From Luidia sarsii (Eukaryota; Echinodermata; Asteroidea; Paxillosida; Luidiidae), in assembly GCA_949987565.1 (NCBI GenBank), contig OX465102.1:23640720-23704719 (forward strand): a stretch of 64,000 nt of DNA. The letters run 5' to 3'. The notes beneath the pieces are model-generated. The model ran no database searches and was not told the DNA's origin. It saw only the letters and a list, made by a program, of their open reading frames with translations. Position 1 is the first letter of the stretch; the number at the start of each line of letters is the position of its first letter. The translations under genes and the position numbers were made by a program. Positions 43,103 through 53,334 of this stretch are shown one piece after another.

Positions 43103-46100
43103 CTGGACACAAGGAGAAGACGGGTCAACGTTTGAATACAACCAGGACACGGACAAATCGGGATTACCTCATGATCAAACCTGTCAAATCCATGTACCTC
43201 CGTACTATAGAGTGGGGGAAATTCTACAAACACGTGGACGAGAGTGAGGTCTGTAATGCCAAGTTAAAAATAACATTGGTTTCTTATCCTTGCTCGCATT
43301 GTTTTTTGCTGCCGCATCGTGTTTTTTTTTAAAGATAAAAAGATAAAATTTTGCTTGATTTTCGTTGTTTCCAACCAGTGAACCTCGCACAGGAATAGCC
43401 TACATAATCGTACTGTACTTAAAAACAACTGAAAGTTTGACTACCCGTCTTTAGGGGGGAAAAAACAACTTGTTTCAGAAAAGGCAAAAAAAAAAAAAAA
43501 AAAAGATTTACCATTCTGAGGAAGTGAGGATGAATGCAACAAAATGAAGGTTTGAATTTCTGATGAAAATGAGAAGTGATTTCTTTTTTCTTCAAAATAT
43601 GGTTGAATGCTTCAGACTGGTGTCCCCACCACCTCTACAAAGACTACCGTAAATTCCCGCGTATAAGGCGCACTTTTTTTCACCGACGTGAAAACCCAAA
43701 GTTGGGGGTGCGCCTTATACGCGGGTACAGCCCGCTGGCGGTCTTGTTAGGCACCATGTCAAAAAGATTTTTATCGGCGCGACGCGACCCACCGCGGCGC
43801 CCGGACGGTCCCCTTGCTCATTAAAAGATCCCCTCTGTAAAGTCCGCTATTGTTATGTTAATGAATGAATATGGAGAAGTCCCTGGCCCGGCACACACAG
43901 GGCACTCCGCGACCCGCCGCGGCCCACCGCGGCGAGCTGTGTGTGGACAACATGGACTATTCCATTATGAATGGGAGGGGTGCTAAATACAGCAGCTGAG
44001 TATTTTGGATGTCATTTTTTAGTTGGAAAAATCCAGCTTTTTACCTTGGATTGTGGTATCAAAGAAACAATACATATTTAAGTTGCTCTCAGTTTGTTTT
44101 TGGTACTAAGGATGTGTTGTGGGTAAATATGAGCACCCCTATAAGCCGAATGACAAGCAGAGTGGAACACCAACCGCGTACGGGCGTTATTTAGTTCCCC
44201 CCTTTGTTGTGCTGTGTTGTCTTCCTAGTAGCTTTCTTTCCACACGAAAGGCAAACTGTCGGAGTTATCAACTTTATATCTGAGTCTCTGTTGAAGGTCC
44301 TGCTAGGATCGGAAGTTAGGCCATTCATTACAATTTTCCCCCTTCTTTTCTTTATTAAAATTTTTTTTAAAAAATAAGAAAAAACTGAACGGGAACTGAA
44401 AATGGGAAAGATCATTTTTACTGTCCGGACCGGAACTCTTTTTAAAGTAAAGTAAAATAAACCAATGAAGTTGTCTACCTGCGCCTTGGGAAGGCTCAGA
44501 AAATCGCGGGGCGCTACGTCAATCCATTATTTTACATGTAGATTCACGAGTCAGACTTTTGCCAATCAGAAAAGAAATTGCCCTGAAGCGGTATCAGCCT
44601 ATTCGTGTTGACATTCCGATTTCCGGAGAGTTTATTTATTTTTTATTTTTTTCAGACGCTGCCCCGAAAATGTCTTTCCGAAACACTTCAGCTCCCGGTC
44701 ATGCAGGATATATATAATAGTGCCGGCCGCCAGCGCGGCCCTTAGCTCAGCACAGCGCGCTAGATTGATGTGTCGGAAGCTTGACCGTACCGTGCGCACT
44801 GCCAGCTAAACATTGCGCATTCTGTGCACAACAGCACGTGCAGGACATGTCAACAAACTTTTCGTCTGTGGGTACCAGTGAATCTTGGACACCGCTAGCG
44901 GTACCAATCTACGGGTACCAACGGTAGTTGGGAGTGATTTACGTTGCACGATATATAGATTGCGCAATAACACGTGGTTGGGTTGCGTGTGAAAGTAGAA
45001 TCCTAGAGCTGTCAAAAGTTTGCGCGTTCGATGACGGGTGCCTTTTAACCAGGCCCCGAAAGGAGAAAGCCAGACAGCAAAAGGAGCACTACTTACTAAA
45101 CAATACAGCACAAAAATGTTGCACTCTTTATTCATTTTTTCAGGTAGGCCTACGAACGTACGTGATCGTTTTTCAAGTTATTCTCATATTTTTGACGATA
45201 AATTTTTGGCACGGCCCACATCTCGATTCCTTGACAGCATGGACTATTCCATTGGCATGAGAGGGGTACCACTGTATATACAATAATAAGCTCCGATAAT
45301 ATTCTCGTTTAGGGTGGACCTAGCTGTTTACAAATCCATCTTTACGTACGTAGGCAATTGAGACTTTTTTCTGGGGATCTATTTTCACATATTTTTGCCG
45401 TCAGGCCGACTAGAACATCCCGGCCATACCTGAATGGTACAGTCCATGTTCCGTGTGCTACTTACGGTACTCCGTGACCTTCTTTAGTGGGTCGTGGGTG
45501 CTGTGTGGAAACTTGGTACCTTATCAGTTATGTGGCTTTGTGTTGACCGCCGGACGCGGCCCAGTCTATCCGTGTTATCTTTGATGCGCCGCGACGTGCC
45601 GCATTCGCTATTGAGTACCCGGAATATCGAACTTCGGAAGAATGATCAAAGCGATAGGCGAAGTCCTAAACCTTATGTTACAAAATGCAGAGTTTCGCGG
45701 CCTACAATGGCAGACTTTTGGGGGGAAAATGGTCAGGGGCTAATTGACAAGCACCTCAGAAGAAGATCCCATGAGTTGGCGATATTTTACCAGTTGGCCG
45801 TGCAACTTTTTTTTTCTGTCGGCTGATGTCGAAAGTTGGGGGTGCGCCTTATACGCGGGTGCGCCTTGTACGCGGGAATTTACGGTAGTTGACTATTTGA
45901 GAAGGCCACCATTAAGGGCTGGATAGCTCAGATGATAAGAGCGCTAGTATGCAAAACCAGAGGTCTTGGGTTCAAGTCCCGGTCCAGTCAAAGTTTTCTT
46001 TGCCAATTTTTCAATTTGTTCAAAAGTTCCTGGCAGTCAGTTTTTCCTTTGTTTGTTTGACTGAAGTTGAGCTGCTGTAGCCAGGTTTACGACAATTGGT

Positions 46101-47879
46101 TGTTTGCATCCGAATGCCAAAGCGGAGGCGTGATCCCTGGAGATATACGGCAGTTAATGGTAGAATTACTTCTGACTGGTGCCCCCACCTTGGCAAAGAC
46201 TAGTTGACTATTTTGGGAAGGCCGCCATGTAAGGGCTGCATAGCTCAGATGGAAGAGCGCTGGTACGTTAATCCAGAGGTCCTAGGTTCAAATCCTAGTC
46301 CAGTGCAAGTTTTCTTGGCCATTTGTCAACTTGTCCCCCAAAGTGAACGGACCATAATATTATGCTTTGTACAATGGGATACCTGGTATTGGTTGGCAGT
46401 CCAGAGAGTCAATGGTGTGGTCACTCGTCGGTAAGGCGTCCAGATACTTCACAATGGCTTCTGACCCTTCCACCGGGTTGCCATTCCAGACCATGGTGGC
46501 AGACGACATGTACAACTTGTTCAGTAGCTAAGGCAAGGACGGAAAGGTCAAAAACCAATCTAATTCCTTTTGGATGAAAAATCATGAGAAAATTGCCTGC
46601 TTGTATGTCCATAGTTAAAACGAAATAAAGCTTTATGCTTGATTTCGATGAGCCAAAATGCGGCGGTCATCTTTGATTTCGAACTGCACACGCAACCGCT
46701 ACACGCAAATCGATGACGTTTTGACAGGTCCGTGTGCGCAGTGGGTCTGTGTGAGTGTGCGCGCGCACGCACGCGTTGACTCCTATGTCGTGTTGGCTCC
46801 TACTGGTGTGCACAAAATGTCATCGATTTGCGTGTATACCGTTTCAATTTGAAATAAAAGATGGCCGCCACATTTTGGCTTGTCGGACAGGAGAGAATCT
46901 TCACGACCACCTGAGGGGACATTTCTCCTTTTTTCCTGTATGTGAGTAAAACAAAATACCAGAATTACAATCGGTGATTCTCACTTAATCCGAAGATGGG
47001 TGCGTGGGATGGTTTCACTGGTGTTTTCGGGGTAAAATCTGGGGGTTTCAGTCGGGGGTAGTCATGAAGTCGAACACATCGTTGTTTGGTCGTGTTTCCC
47101 TACTGAAAATCTTGGACCCTACTATCGCTCGACCCCCTCAAAAGATTTGAAAAGGGCGATTGTAGGGGTCCAAGTTACTCAGACTATGTCAGACCATGGA
47201 TATTGTCTACATTTGTTTACAATTAATGGTGGTCTAATTAATAATGTGGGCTTCGGATCTTGTCCACCTTTTCTTTATGGTGAAGGTATTAAACTATTAA
47301 TATTATTTACTAACATTATTAAAATAAAAAAAATTCTTTTGACGATCACGGGCCTGTATTTCGTCAGCATTGCAGGCTGGTTGAACCACTCTATTAGCTG
47401 ATAGTTCCAAGAGCTAAACAAGAGCTAAACATCCTGACAAATACTGTGAAGTCAAGGACCACACGGACGACTGCCGTAACAACAGCCACTGCAAAGAATC
47501 AACTTACTGAGTGTGATCACGACAAAGAAAATAGACATAATTCTTGAGTAATTGTGAGGTAAAGCTACAATTCAAATGTCGGTGGACTCACATTTCTCCT
47601 TTTGTCAAAGTTTTCATAGAACAGCTTATGGAATTCTTTGCCGGTAAACACCGCCTGGTCCACTTGAATTTTGACATCCTACGAAACAAAAAGAGAACCA
47701 TTGGATGAAATTGTCTAAATAAATACAACCAAAGAAATGATCAGAAAAGCAATCGTTGCATAAAACACACGATATCAGCTTGAATAGTCATCTCCAGTAA
47801 TTCTCACGTTATCCTAAAAAATACAAATGTAGGATACGATCTGAACAAGTGAAAAGCGTGTACTTACGGTCGCAGCCAT
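42942..47879 (-). CDS. NXT1: NTF2-related export protein NXT1/2 (p15), 4 exons
   Basis: NXT (p15) pairs with NXF1/TAP to carry mRNA through the nuclear pore. Exons on the minus strand are 47879-47868, 47678-47592, 46527-46383 and 43102-42942, for 405 nt and 134 residues, close to the 140 of human NXT1. All borders are GT-AG and in phase. Features seen: VDQAVFTGKEFHKLFYENFDKRR (first helices, read across 20-29), LYMSSATMVWNGNPVEG (the W-NG turn typical of p15), LDCQPIP, LLVIVGGRVKFDG and a C-terminal CFRYQE. The start has a strong context (AAGATGG) and an in-frame TAA two codons upstream of AAG. NXT1 and NXT2 cannot be told apart here. A 9-kb transposon lies 73 bp upstream. Confidence 0.94.
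43588..46055 (+). repeat. SINE family A interrupted by a DNA transposon
   Basis: The head (43588-43646) and the tRNA-like body (45886-46055) are separated by the TA-flanked element. Rejoined, they make one ordinary SINE copy. Confidence 0.75.
43647..45885. mobile_element. TA-flanked inverted-repeat DNA transposon (2.2 kb) splitting a SINE
   Basis: The left end CCGTAAATTCCCGCGTATAA and the right end (complement CCGTAAATTCCCGCGTACAA) are inverted, with TA on both sides (43645-43646, 45886-45887). The flanks join into a continuous SINE (AAAGACTA then GTTGACTATTTG). A TA duplication fits the Tc1/mariner/pogo group. The GCGCCTTATACGCGGG word is repeated near both ends. I found no transposase frame. 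Confidence 0.75.
46070..46330 (+). repeat. tRNA-derived SINE (family A)
   Basis: A full copy directly after the interrupted one. It ends about 50 bp from NXT exon 3 and has the box B word GGTTCAAATCC. Confidence 0.8.
46383..46527 (-). CDS. NXT1: NXT exon 3
   Basis: From LLNKLYMSS through WNGNPVEGSEAIVKYLDALP to DCQPIP, ending one base into an alanine codon. The W-NG and CQP motifs belong to the NTF2-like fold of p15. A SINE lies 50 bp past the donor. Confidence 0.93.
46640..47190 (-). repeat. Member of the GAGTAACTTGGACCC family with an inner hairpin
   Basis: Lies in NXT intron 2. Its inner part (46652-46880) is itself an inverted repeat: GCCAAAATGCGGCGGTCATC pairs with the complement of a GATGGCCGCCACATTTTGGC block, and CACGCAAATCGATGAC pairs with GTCATCGATTTGCGTG. 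Confidence 0.6.
47592..47678 (-). CDS. NXT1: NXT exon 2
   Basis: 29 codons, from DVKIQVDQAVF to ENFDKRRN. The VDQA and DKRR signatures match p15 proteins. Acceptor TTTCGTAG, donor AAT|GTGAGT. Confidence 0.93.
47868..47879 (-). CDS. NXT1: NXT exon 1 (start, 12 nt coding)
   Basis: Encodes MAAT, then a GTAAGT donor. Short first coding exons are common in this family. The upstream in-frame TAA supports the start. Confidence 0.85.
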
Positions 47880-48220
47880 CTTGATTTACTATCAATCGAG
47901 AATACCGCCCTCATGTGGCTGAATTAAAAAAGGTTCTCGTTGATGTTCGTGCACCAAACTGAACCTGGCCCTAAATTTGGGCCTGAATTTCGGCTGGCCT
48001 GCCCGTAAAGCGCTACGGTGTCCCATACATGACACACAATATTTGAATTGAGTTTTTGATAGTTTAAAAATAAAAAAAGAGAGAAATTGTACTGCAACGT
48101 TGTGATAACATGCTTCTATACACAATCAGCTTGAATACTTGTTTTTTTTTCACAAAAACCTATATTTTCCAGAAAAAATGAATCTCCAGGATTTGACTTC
48201 AAAATAAAACGAATCTGGAA

Positions 48221-50910
48221 TACTCCTCTTTTGGAAAAGTGAGTGTACCCTACGCATTCCACTTAAACCTAATAAATTGGATATCATCTAAAAGAGTACA
48301 AGATTCTACAGAGGATGTAGGCGTTCCCGAGTTCATTGGTGTAACCATACTTTCAGCCTAACAAATTTAACCTTGACCAAAATCCACTTTCGGTCATAAT
48401 CTCGCTAAACGCTAATATACATTTTGCTGAGAGTTCCAAATACTCCTCTTTTGGAAAACTGAGTGTACCCTTCGCATTTCACTAAAACCTAATAAATTGG
48501 ATATCATCTGAAAGAGTACAAAATTCTACAGAGGATGTAGGCGTTCTCGATTTAATTGATGCAACTGATCATTCAGCCTAACAAATTTAACCTTGACAAA
48601 AATCCACTTTCAGTCATAATCTCGCTATACGCTAATATGCATTTTGCTGAGAGTTCCAAATACTCCTCTTTTGGAAAAGTGAGTGTACCCTACGCATTTC
48701 ACTAAAACCTATTAAATTGGATATCATCTGAAAGAGTACAAGATTCTACAGAGGATGTAGGCGTTCCCGATTTAATTTATGCAACCGATTATTCAGCCTA
48801 ACAAATTTAACCTTGACCAAAATCCACTTTCTGTCATAATCTCACTATACGCTAATATACATTTTGCTGAGAGTTCCAAATACTCCTCTTTTGGAAAAGT
48901 GAGTGTACCCTTCGCATTTCACTAAAACCTAATAAATTGGATATCATCTGAAAGAGTACAAAATTCTACAGAGGATGTAGGCGTTCCCGAGTTCATTGGT
49001 GTAACCATACTTTCAGCCTAACAAATTTAACCTTGACCAAAATCCACTTTCGGTCATAATCTCGCTAAACGCTAATATACATTTTGCTGAGAGTTCCAAA
49101 TACTCCTCTTTTGGAAAAGTGAGTGTACCCTACGCATTTCACTAAAACCTATTAAATTGGATATCATCTGAAAGAGTACAAGATTCTACAGAGGATGTAG
49201 GCGTTCCCGATTTAATTTATGCAACCATACTTTCAGCCTAACAAAATCCACTTTCGGTCGGAATCTCGCTACACGCTAATATACATTTTGCTGAGAGTTC
49301 CAAATACTCCTCTTTTGGAAAAGTGAGTGTACCCTTCGCATTTCACTAAAACCTAATAAATTGGATATCATCTGAAAGAGTACAAAATTCTACAGACGAT
49401 GTAGGCGTTCGCTAGTTCACTGGTGCAACCATACTTTCAGCCTAACAAATTTAACCTTGACCAAAATCAACTTTCGGTCATAATCTCACTATACGCTAAT
49501 ATGCATTTTGCTGAGAGTTTCAAATACTCCTCTTTTGGAAAAGTGAGTGTACCCTTCGCATTTCACTAAAACCTATTAAATTGGATATCATCTGAAAGAG
49601 TACAAAATTCTACAGAGGATGTAGGCGTTCCCGATTTAATTTATGCAACCGATCATTCAGCCTAACAAATTTAACCTTGACCAAAATCAACTTTCGGTCA
49701 TAATCTCACTATACGCTAATATGCATTTTGCTGAGAGTTCCAAATACTCCTCTTTTGGAAAAGTGAGTGTACCCTTCGCATTTCACTAAAACCTATTAAA
49801 TTGGATATCATCTGAAAGAGTACAAAATTCTACAGAGGATGTAGGCGTTCCCGATTTAATTTATGCAACCGATTATTCAGCCTAACAAATTTAACCTTGA
49901 CCAAAATCAACTTTCGGTCATAATCTCACTATACGCTAATATGCATTTTGCTGAGAGTTCCAAATACTCCTCTTTTGGAAAAGTGAGTGTACCCTTCGCA
50001 TTTCACTAAAACCTATTAAATTGGATATCATCTGAAAGAGTACAAAATTCTACAGAGGATGTAGGCGTTCCCGATTGAATTTTTGCAACCGATCATTCAG
50101 CCTAACAAATTTAACCTTGACCAAAATCCACTTTCGGTCATAATCTCACTATACGCTAATATGCATTTTGCTGAGAGTTCCAAATACTCCTCTTTTGGAA
50201 AAGTGAGTGTACCCTTCGCATTTCACTAAAACCTATTAAATTGGATATCATCTGAAAGAGTACAAAATTCTACAGAGGATGTAGGCGTTCCCGATTTAAT
50301 TTATGCAACCGATTATTCAGCCTAACAAATTTAACCTTGACCAAAATCAACTTTCTGTCATAATCTCACTATACGCTAATATACATTTTGCTGAGAGTTT
50401 CAAATACTCCTCTTTTGGAAAAGTGAGTGTACCCTTCGCATTTCACTAAAACCTATTAAATTGGATATCATCTGAAAGAGTACAAAATTCTACAGAGGAT
50501 GTAGGCGTTCCCGATTGATTTTTTGCAACCGATCATTCAGCCTAACAAATTTAACCTTGACCAAAATCCACTTTCGGTCATAATCTCGCTATACGCTAAT
50601 ATGCATTTTGCTGAGAGTTCCAAATACTCCTCTTTTGGAAAAGTGAGTGTACCCTTCGCATTTCACTAAAACCTAATAAATTGGATATCATCTGAAAGAG
50701 TACAAAATTCTACAGAGGATGTAGGCGTTCCCGATTTAATTTATGCAACCGATTATTCAGCCTAACAAATTTAACCTTGACCAAAATCAACTTTCTGTCA
50801 TAATCTCACTATACGCTAATATGCATTTTGCTGAGAGTTCCAAATACTCCTCTTTTGGAAAAGTGAGTGTACCTTACGCATTCCTCTAAAACCAATTAAA
50901 TTGGTATATA
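48221..50910 (+). repeat. Left arm: tandem 220-bp satellite
   Basis: The word TACTCCTCTTTTGGAAAA recurs at 48221, 48441, 48661, 48881, 49101, 49304, 49524, 49744, 49964, 50184, 50404, 50624 and 50844, a period of 220 bp with one 203-bp unit (49101-49303). Units differ by scattered substitutions, with runs of near-identical neighbours, as expected from unequal exchange. Confidence 0.95.
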
Positions 50911-52329
50911 CCATAATGATGTGAGCCAACCAAGAGACAACATGTTTTCTCGTGGCATTTTAGACCTTTATTTTCCAAAAATAATTCAAATACAGCCAAA
51001 CAGCCAGAGGAGTGTGATCAGGATAGACTGCCATGCAGCATTGTGTTAAAACTTACAGATAATTTATTGTTATGCAATTTAAACGCACAACCTTGATAAT
51101 TTCATCCGATGTGTCGAAAGTTTCCGCATGGGTCCACTCTCAAACAATAATCCCACTTGACTATAATTGTTTATTTTCCGGGCAATACTGCCGATAACAC
51201 AGATTTGTGGCAGGTATAATCATGGAGGAATAAGGTATAGGCCCTGCGCAAAAGCAGCTCCTGACGGAAGCCGCAATTAGCCCCCCCCCCCCCCCTTGGC
51301 AGTCACCAACGTCTTAATCCTGAAGACGAGCATTATAATTATACCAACAGGGAAATGGGAGGGGGGTCTGATAGACGTCCAGGTGTCATTTTTCTTCAAC
51401 TTCACCCGCCAAATCCCAACAAATCTCAGAGACCCTCTCCGTATAGTGAAATGGAGGCCCCGAATAATATTGGTGACCGAAATCAACTTTCGGTCGGAAT
51501 CTCTCTATATACTATATAATAGGCCCTATGTAATTTTCTGAGAGCTCGAAATACTCATCTGTTGGAAAAGTGAGTGTACCCTACGCATTTCAATCATATA
51601 TGAACATGTACGAGATTCTACAGAGGATGTAGGCGTTCCCGAGTTCAAATTGGTCCAACCGACCATTCAGCCTAACAAATTTAACAATGACCAAAATCCA
51701 GAAACTCGCTATACGCTCATAATTATACACATTTTGCTGAGGACTCGAAATACTCCTCTTTTGGAAAATTGAGTGTACCCTACGCATTCCACTTAAACCT
51801 ATTAAATTGGATATCAACTGACAACTAATTTAACATTGACGTATAGGCAATTGACAAAAAGAACAACTTTGACTTCACTCTCGGTCAAAAACTATTTCAT
51901 TTTTGAATGGCCCCTGTGCACCATTGTTCATAACAACATTGATACTCCAAATTGCCTATAATCCACTTTGGTATATTCTATATAATGATGTGAGTCAAAC
52001 AATAGACAACATGTTTTCTCATGGCATTTTAGGCCAAAAACAGCCAAACACCCAGAGGAGTGTGATCAGCATTGTGTTACAGAGAATTTATTGTTAGGCA
52101 ATTGAACACGCACAACCTTGCGAATTTCATCCGATGGGTCGAAGGTTTCCGCATGGGTCCACTCTCAAACAATAATCCCACTTGACTATATTGTTTATTC
52201 TCACGTCAATACAAACAACACGTGTGGCAGGTATAATCATGGAGGAAAAAGGTACAGGCCCTGCGCAATAAACAGCTCGTGACGGAAGCCGCAAACCCGC
52301 CTTAATTATTGGCAGGCACCAACGTCTTA

Positions 52330-53234
52330 CACTGCGTTTACACTTGATCCCGCGAGGAGGATCAGATCCTGCGGTCACGGAGGATCTGATCCAGTGCCGC
52401 GTTTACACTGGATCCTGATCCCGCGTTGATCGCGCGTGGAGCAGCGGAAGCGCTCTCCAAAGGTTATCCACATAAGCCAGTAGTCATGCGCAGTAGAACG
52501 TCAGCCCGGCCATGACGCGCGAAATCCGATGGACTCTTGCAACGGTACAACCTCTATGCATACATTGTGTACATGTACATGTACATGTACATGTACTGTA
52601 CATGTACATGTACTGCACACATGCGCGTGCACACGTACATTGTTGAACATCGCTGTGTTTCTGGTGGTACCGTCCAATTTCGTTAATATTTCCTCACTGG
52701 CCCAGATATCTAAAAATAACTTCAATTCTTCATCGGTCCACAGCCGTCCGCGCACTGTGTCCGTCGCCATTTTGCAGCTACCGTGCTGTATGCGGATACC
52801 AGTTTCTCACCCCCCCCCCCACCCACACGACCACACACACACGACCCTGTCTAGTATCGGTTACCAGCGTAAAGTTGGACAGATTGTTTGCCGAGTGTAC
52901 AGTACATGTACATGTACGTGTACGTGTACATTGTGTGTACATGTACATGTACATACGTACATGTACACTGTCGTTTTCGCGCATTTTTCCAGGCATGGGC
53001 CGGATGTGGTCGCTGAAAACCGCAGGATCAGATCCCGCGTTGCGTTTACACTTGCATGTTGATCCCGCACGCGGGATCAGACCCGGATCTGATCCTTCCC
53101 GAGAGGTGGATCAGATCCCGGGATCTGATCCTGATCGCGCGAGCGTTTACACTTGCGTTGATCGCCCTTTGATCGCCCTTTGATCGCCCTCGCGGGATCT
53201 GATCCTCCTCGCGGGATCCAGTGTAAACGCAGTC
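52330..53234. mobile_element. PIF/Harbinger-like element, 905 bp, nested in the foldback loop
   Basis: Ends are inverted repeats (left CACTGCGTTTACACTTGATC, right complement GACTGCGTTTACACTGGATC) continuing for about 40 bp. TTA occurs on each side (52327-52329, 53235-53237), and copy A of the loop shows the uninterrupted site. TWA duplications and a Myb-like coding remnant are both typical of PIF/Harbinger elements. The inside is rich in GATCCCGCG-type subterminal repeats and TGTACA microsatellite. Confidence 0.75.
52630..52770 (-). pseudogene. Myb/SANT-like DNA-binding domain remnant
   Basis: From an ATG at 52770 the minus strand reads MATDTVRGRLWTDEELKLFL then DIWASEEILTKLDGTTRN. The W-(T/S)-DEE-(x)-L-LDIW pattern is that of the Myb/SANT-like protein carried by Harbinger transposons. 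After about 45 residues it runs into a TACATG microsatellite, so it is truncated or leads into an intron. No transposase gene accompanies it. Confidence 0.6.
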
Positions 53235-53334
53235 TTAATCCCAAAGACGAGCTTCCAACAGGCAGGGAAATGGAGGGGGGGGGGGGCGTCTGATAGACGT
53301 CCAGGCGTCATTTTTCTTCAACTTCACCTGCCAA

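Larger units (their letters stand above)
50904..53334. repeat. Loop of the foldback element: two diverged direct copies
   Basis: Copy A (about 50904-51440) and copy B (about 51966-53334) share blocks such as GACAACATGTTTTCTC, CGCATGGGTCCACTCTCA, GTATAATCATGGAGGAA and CTGATAGACGTCCAGG in the same order. A diverged satellite unit lies between them (51541-51800). Copy B is split by another transposon. No gene is seen. Confidence 0.8.

Noticed and set aside
48221..50910. CRISPR array or ordinary centromeric satellite
   Set aside because: The units are 220 bp without unique spacers, in a eukaryote, and the array is bounded by inverted ends and a target duplication, so it belongs to a transposon.
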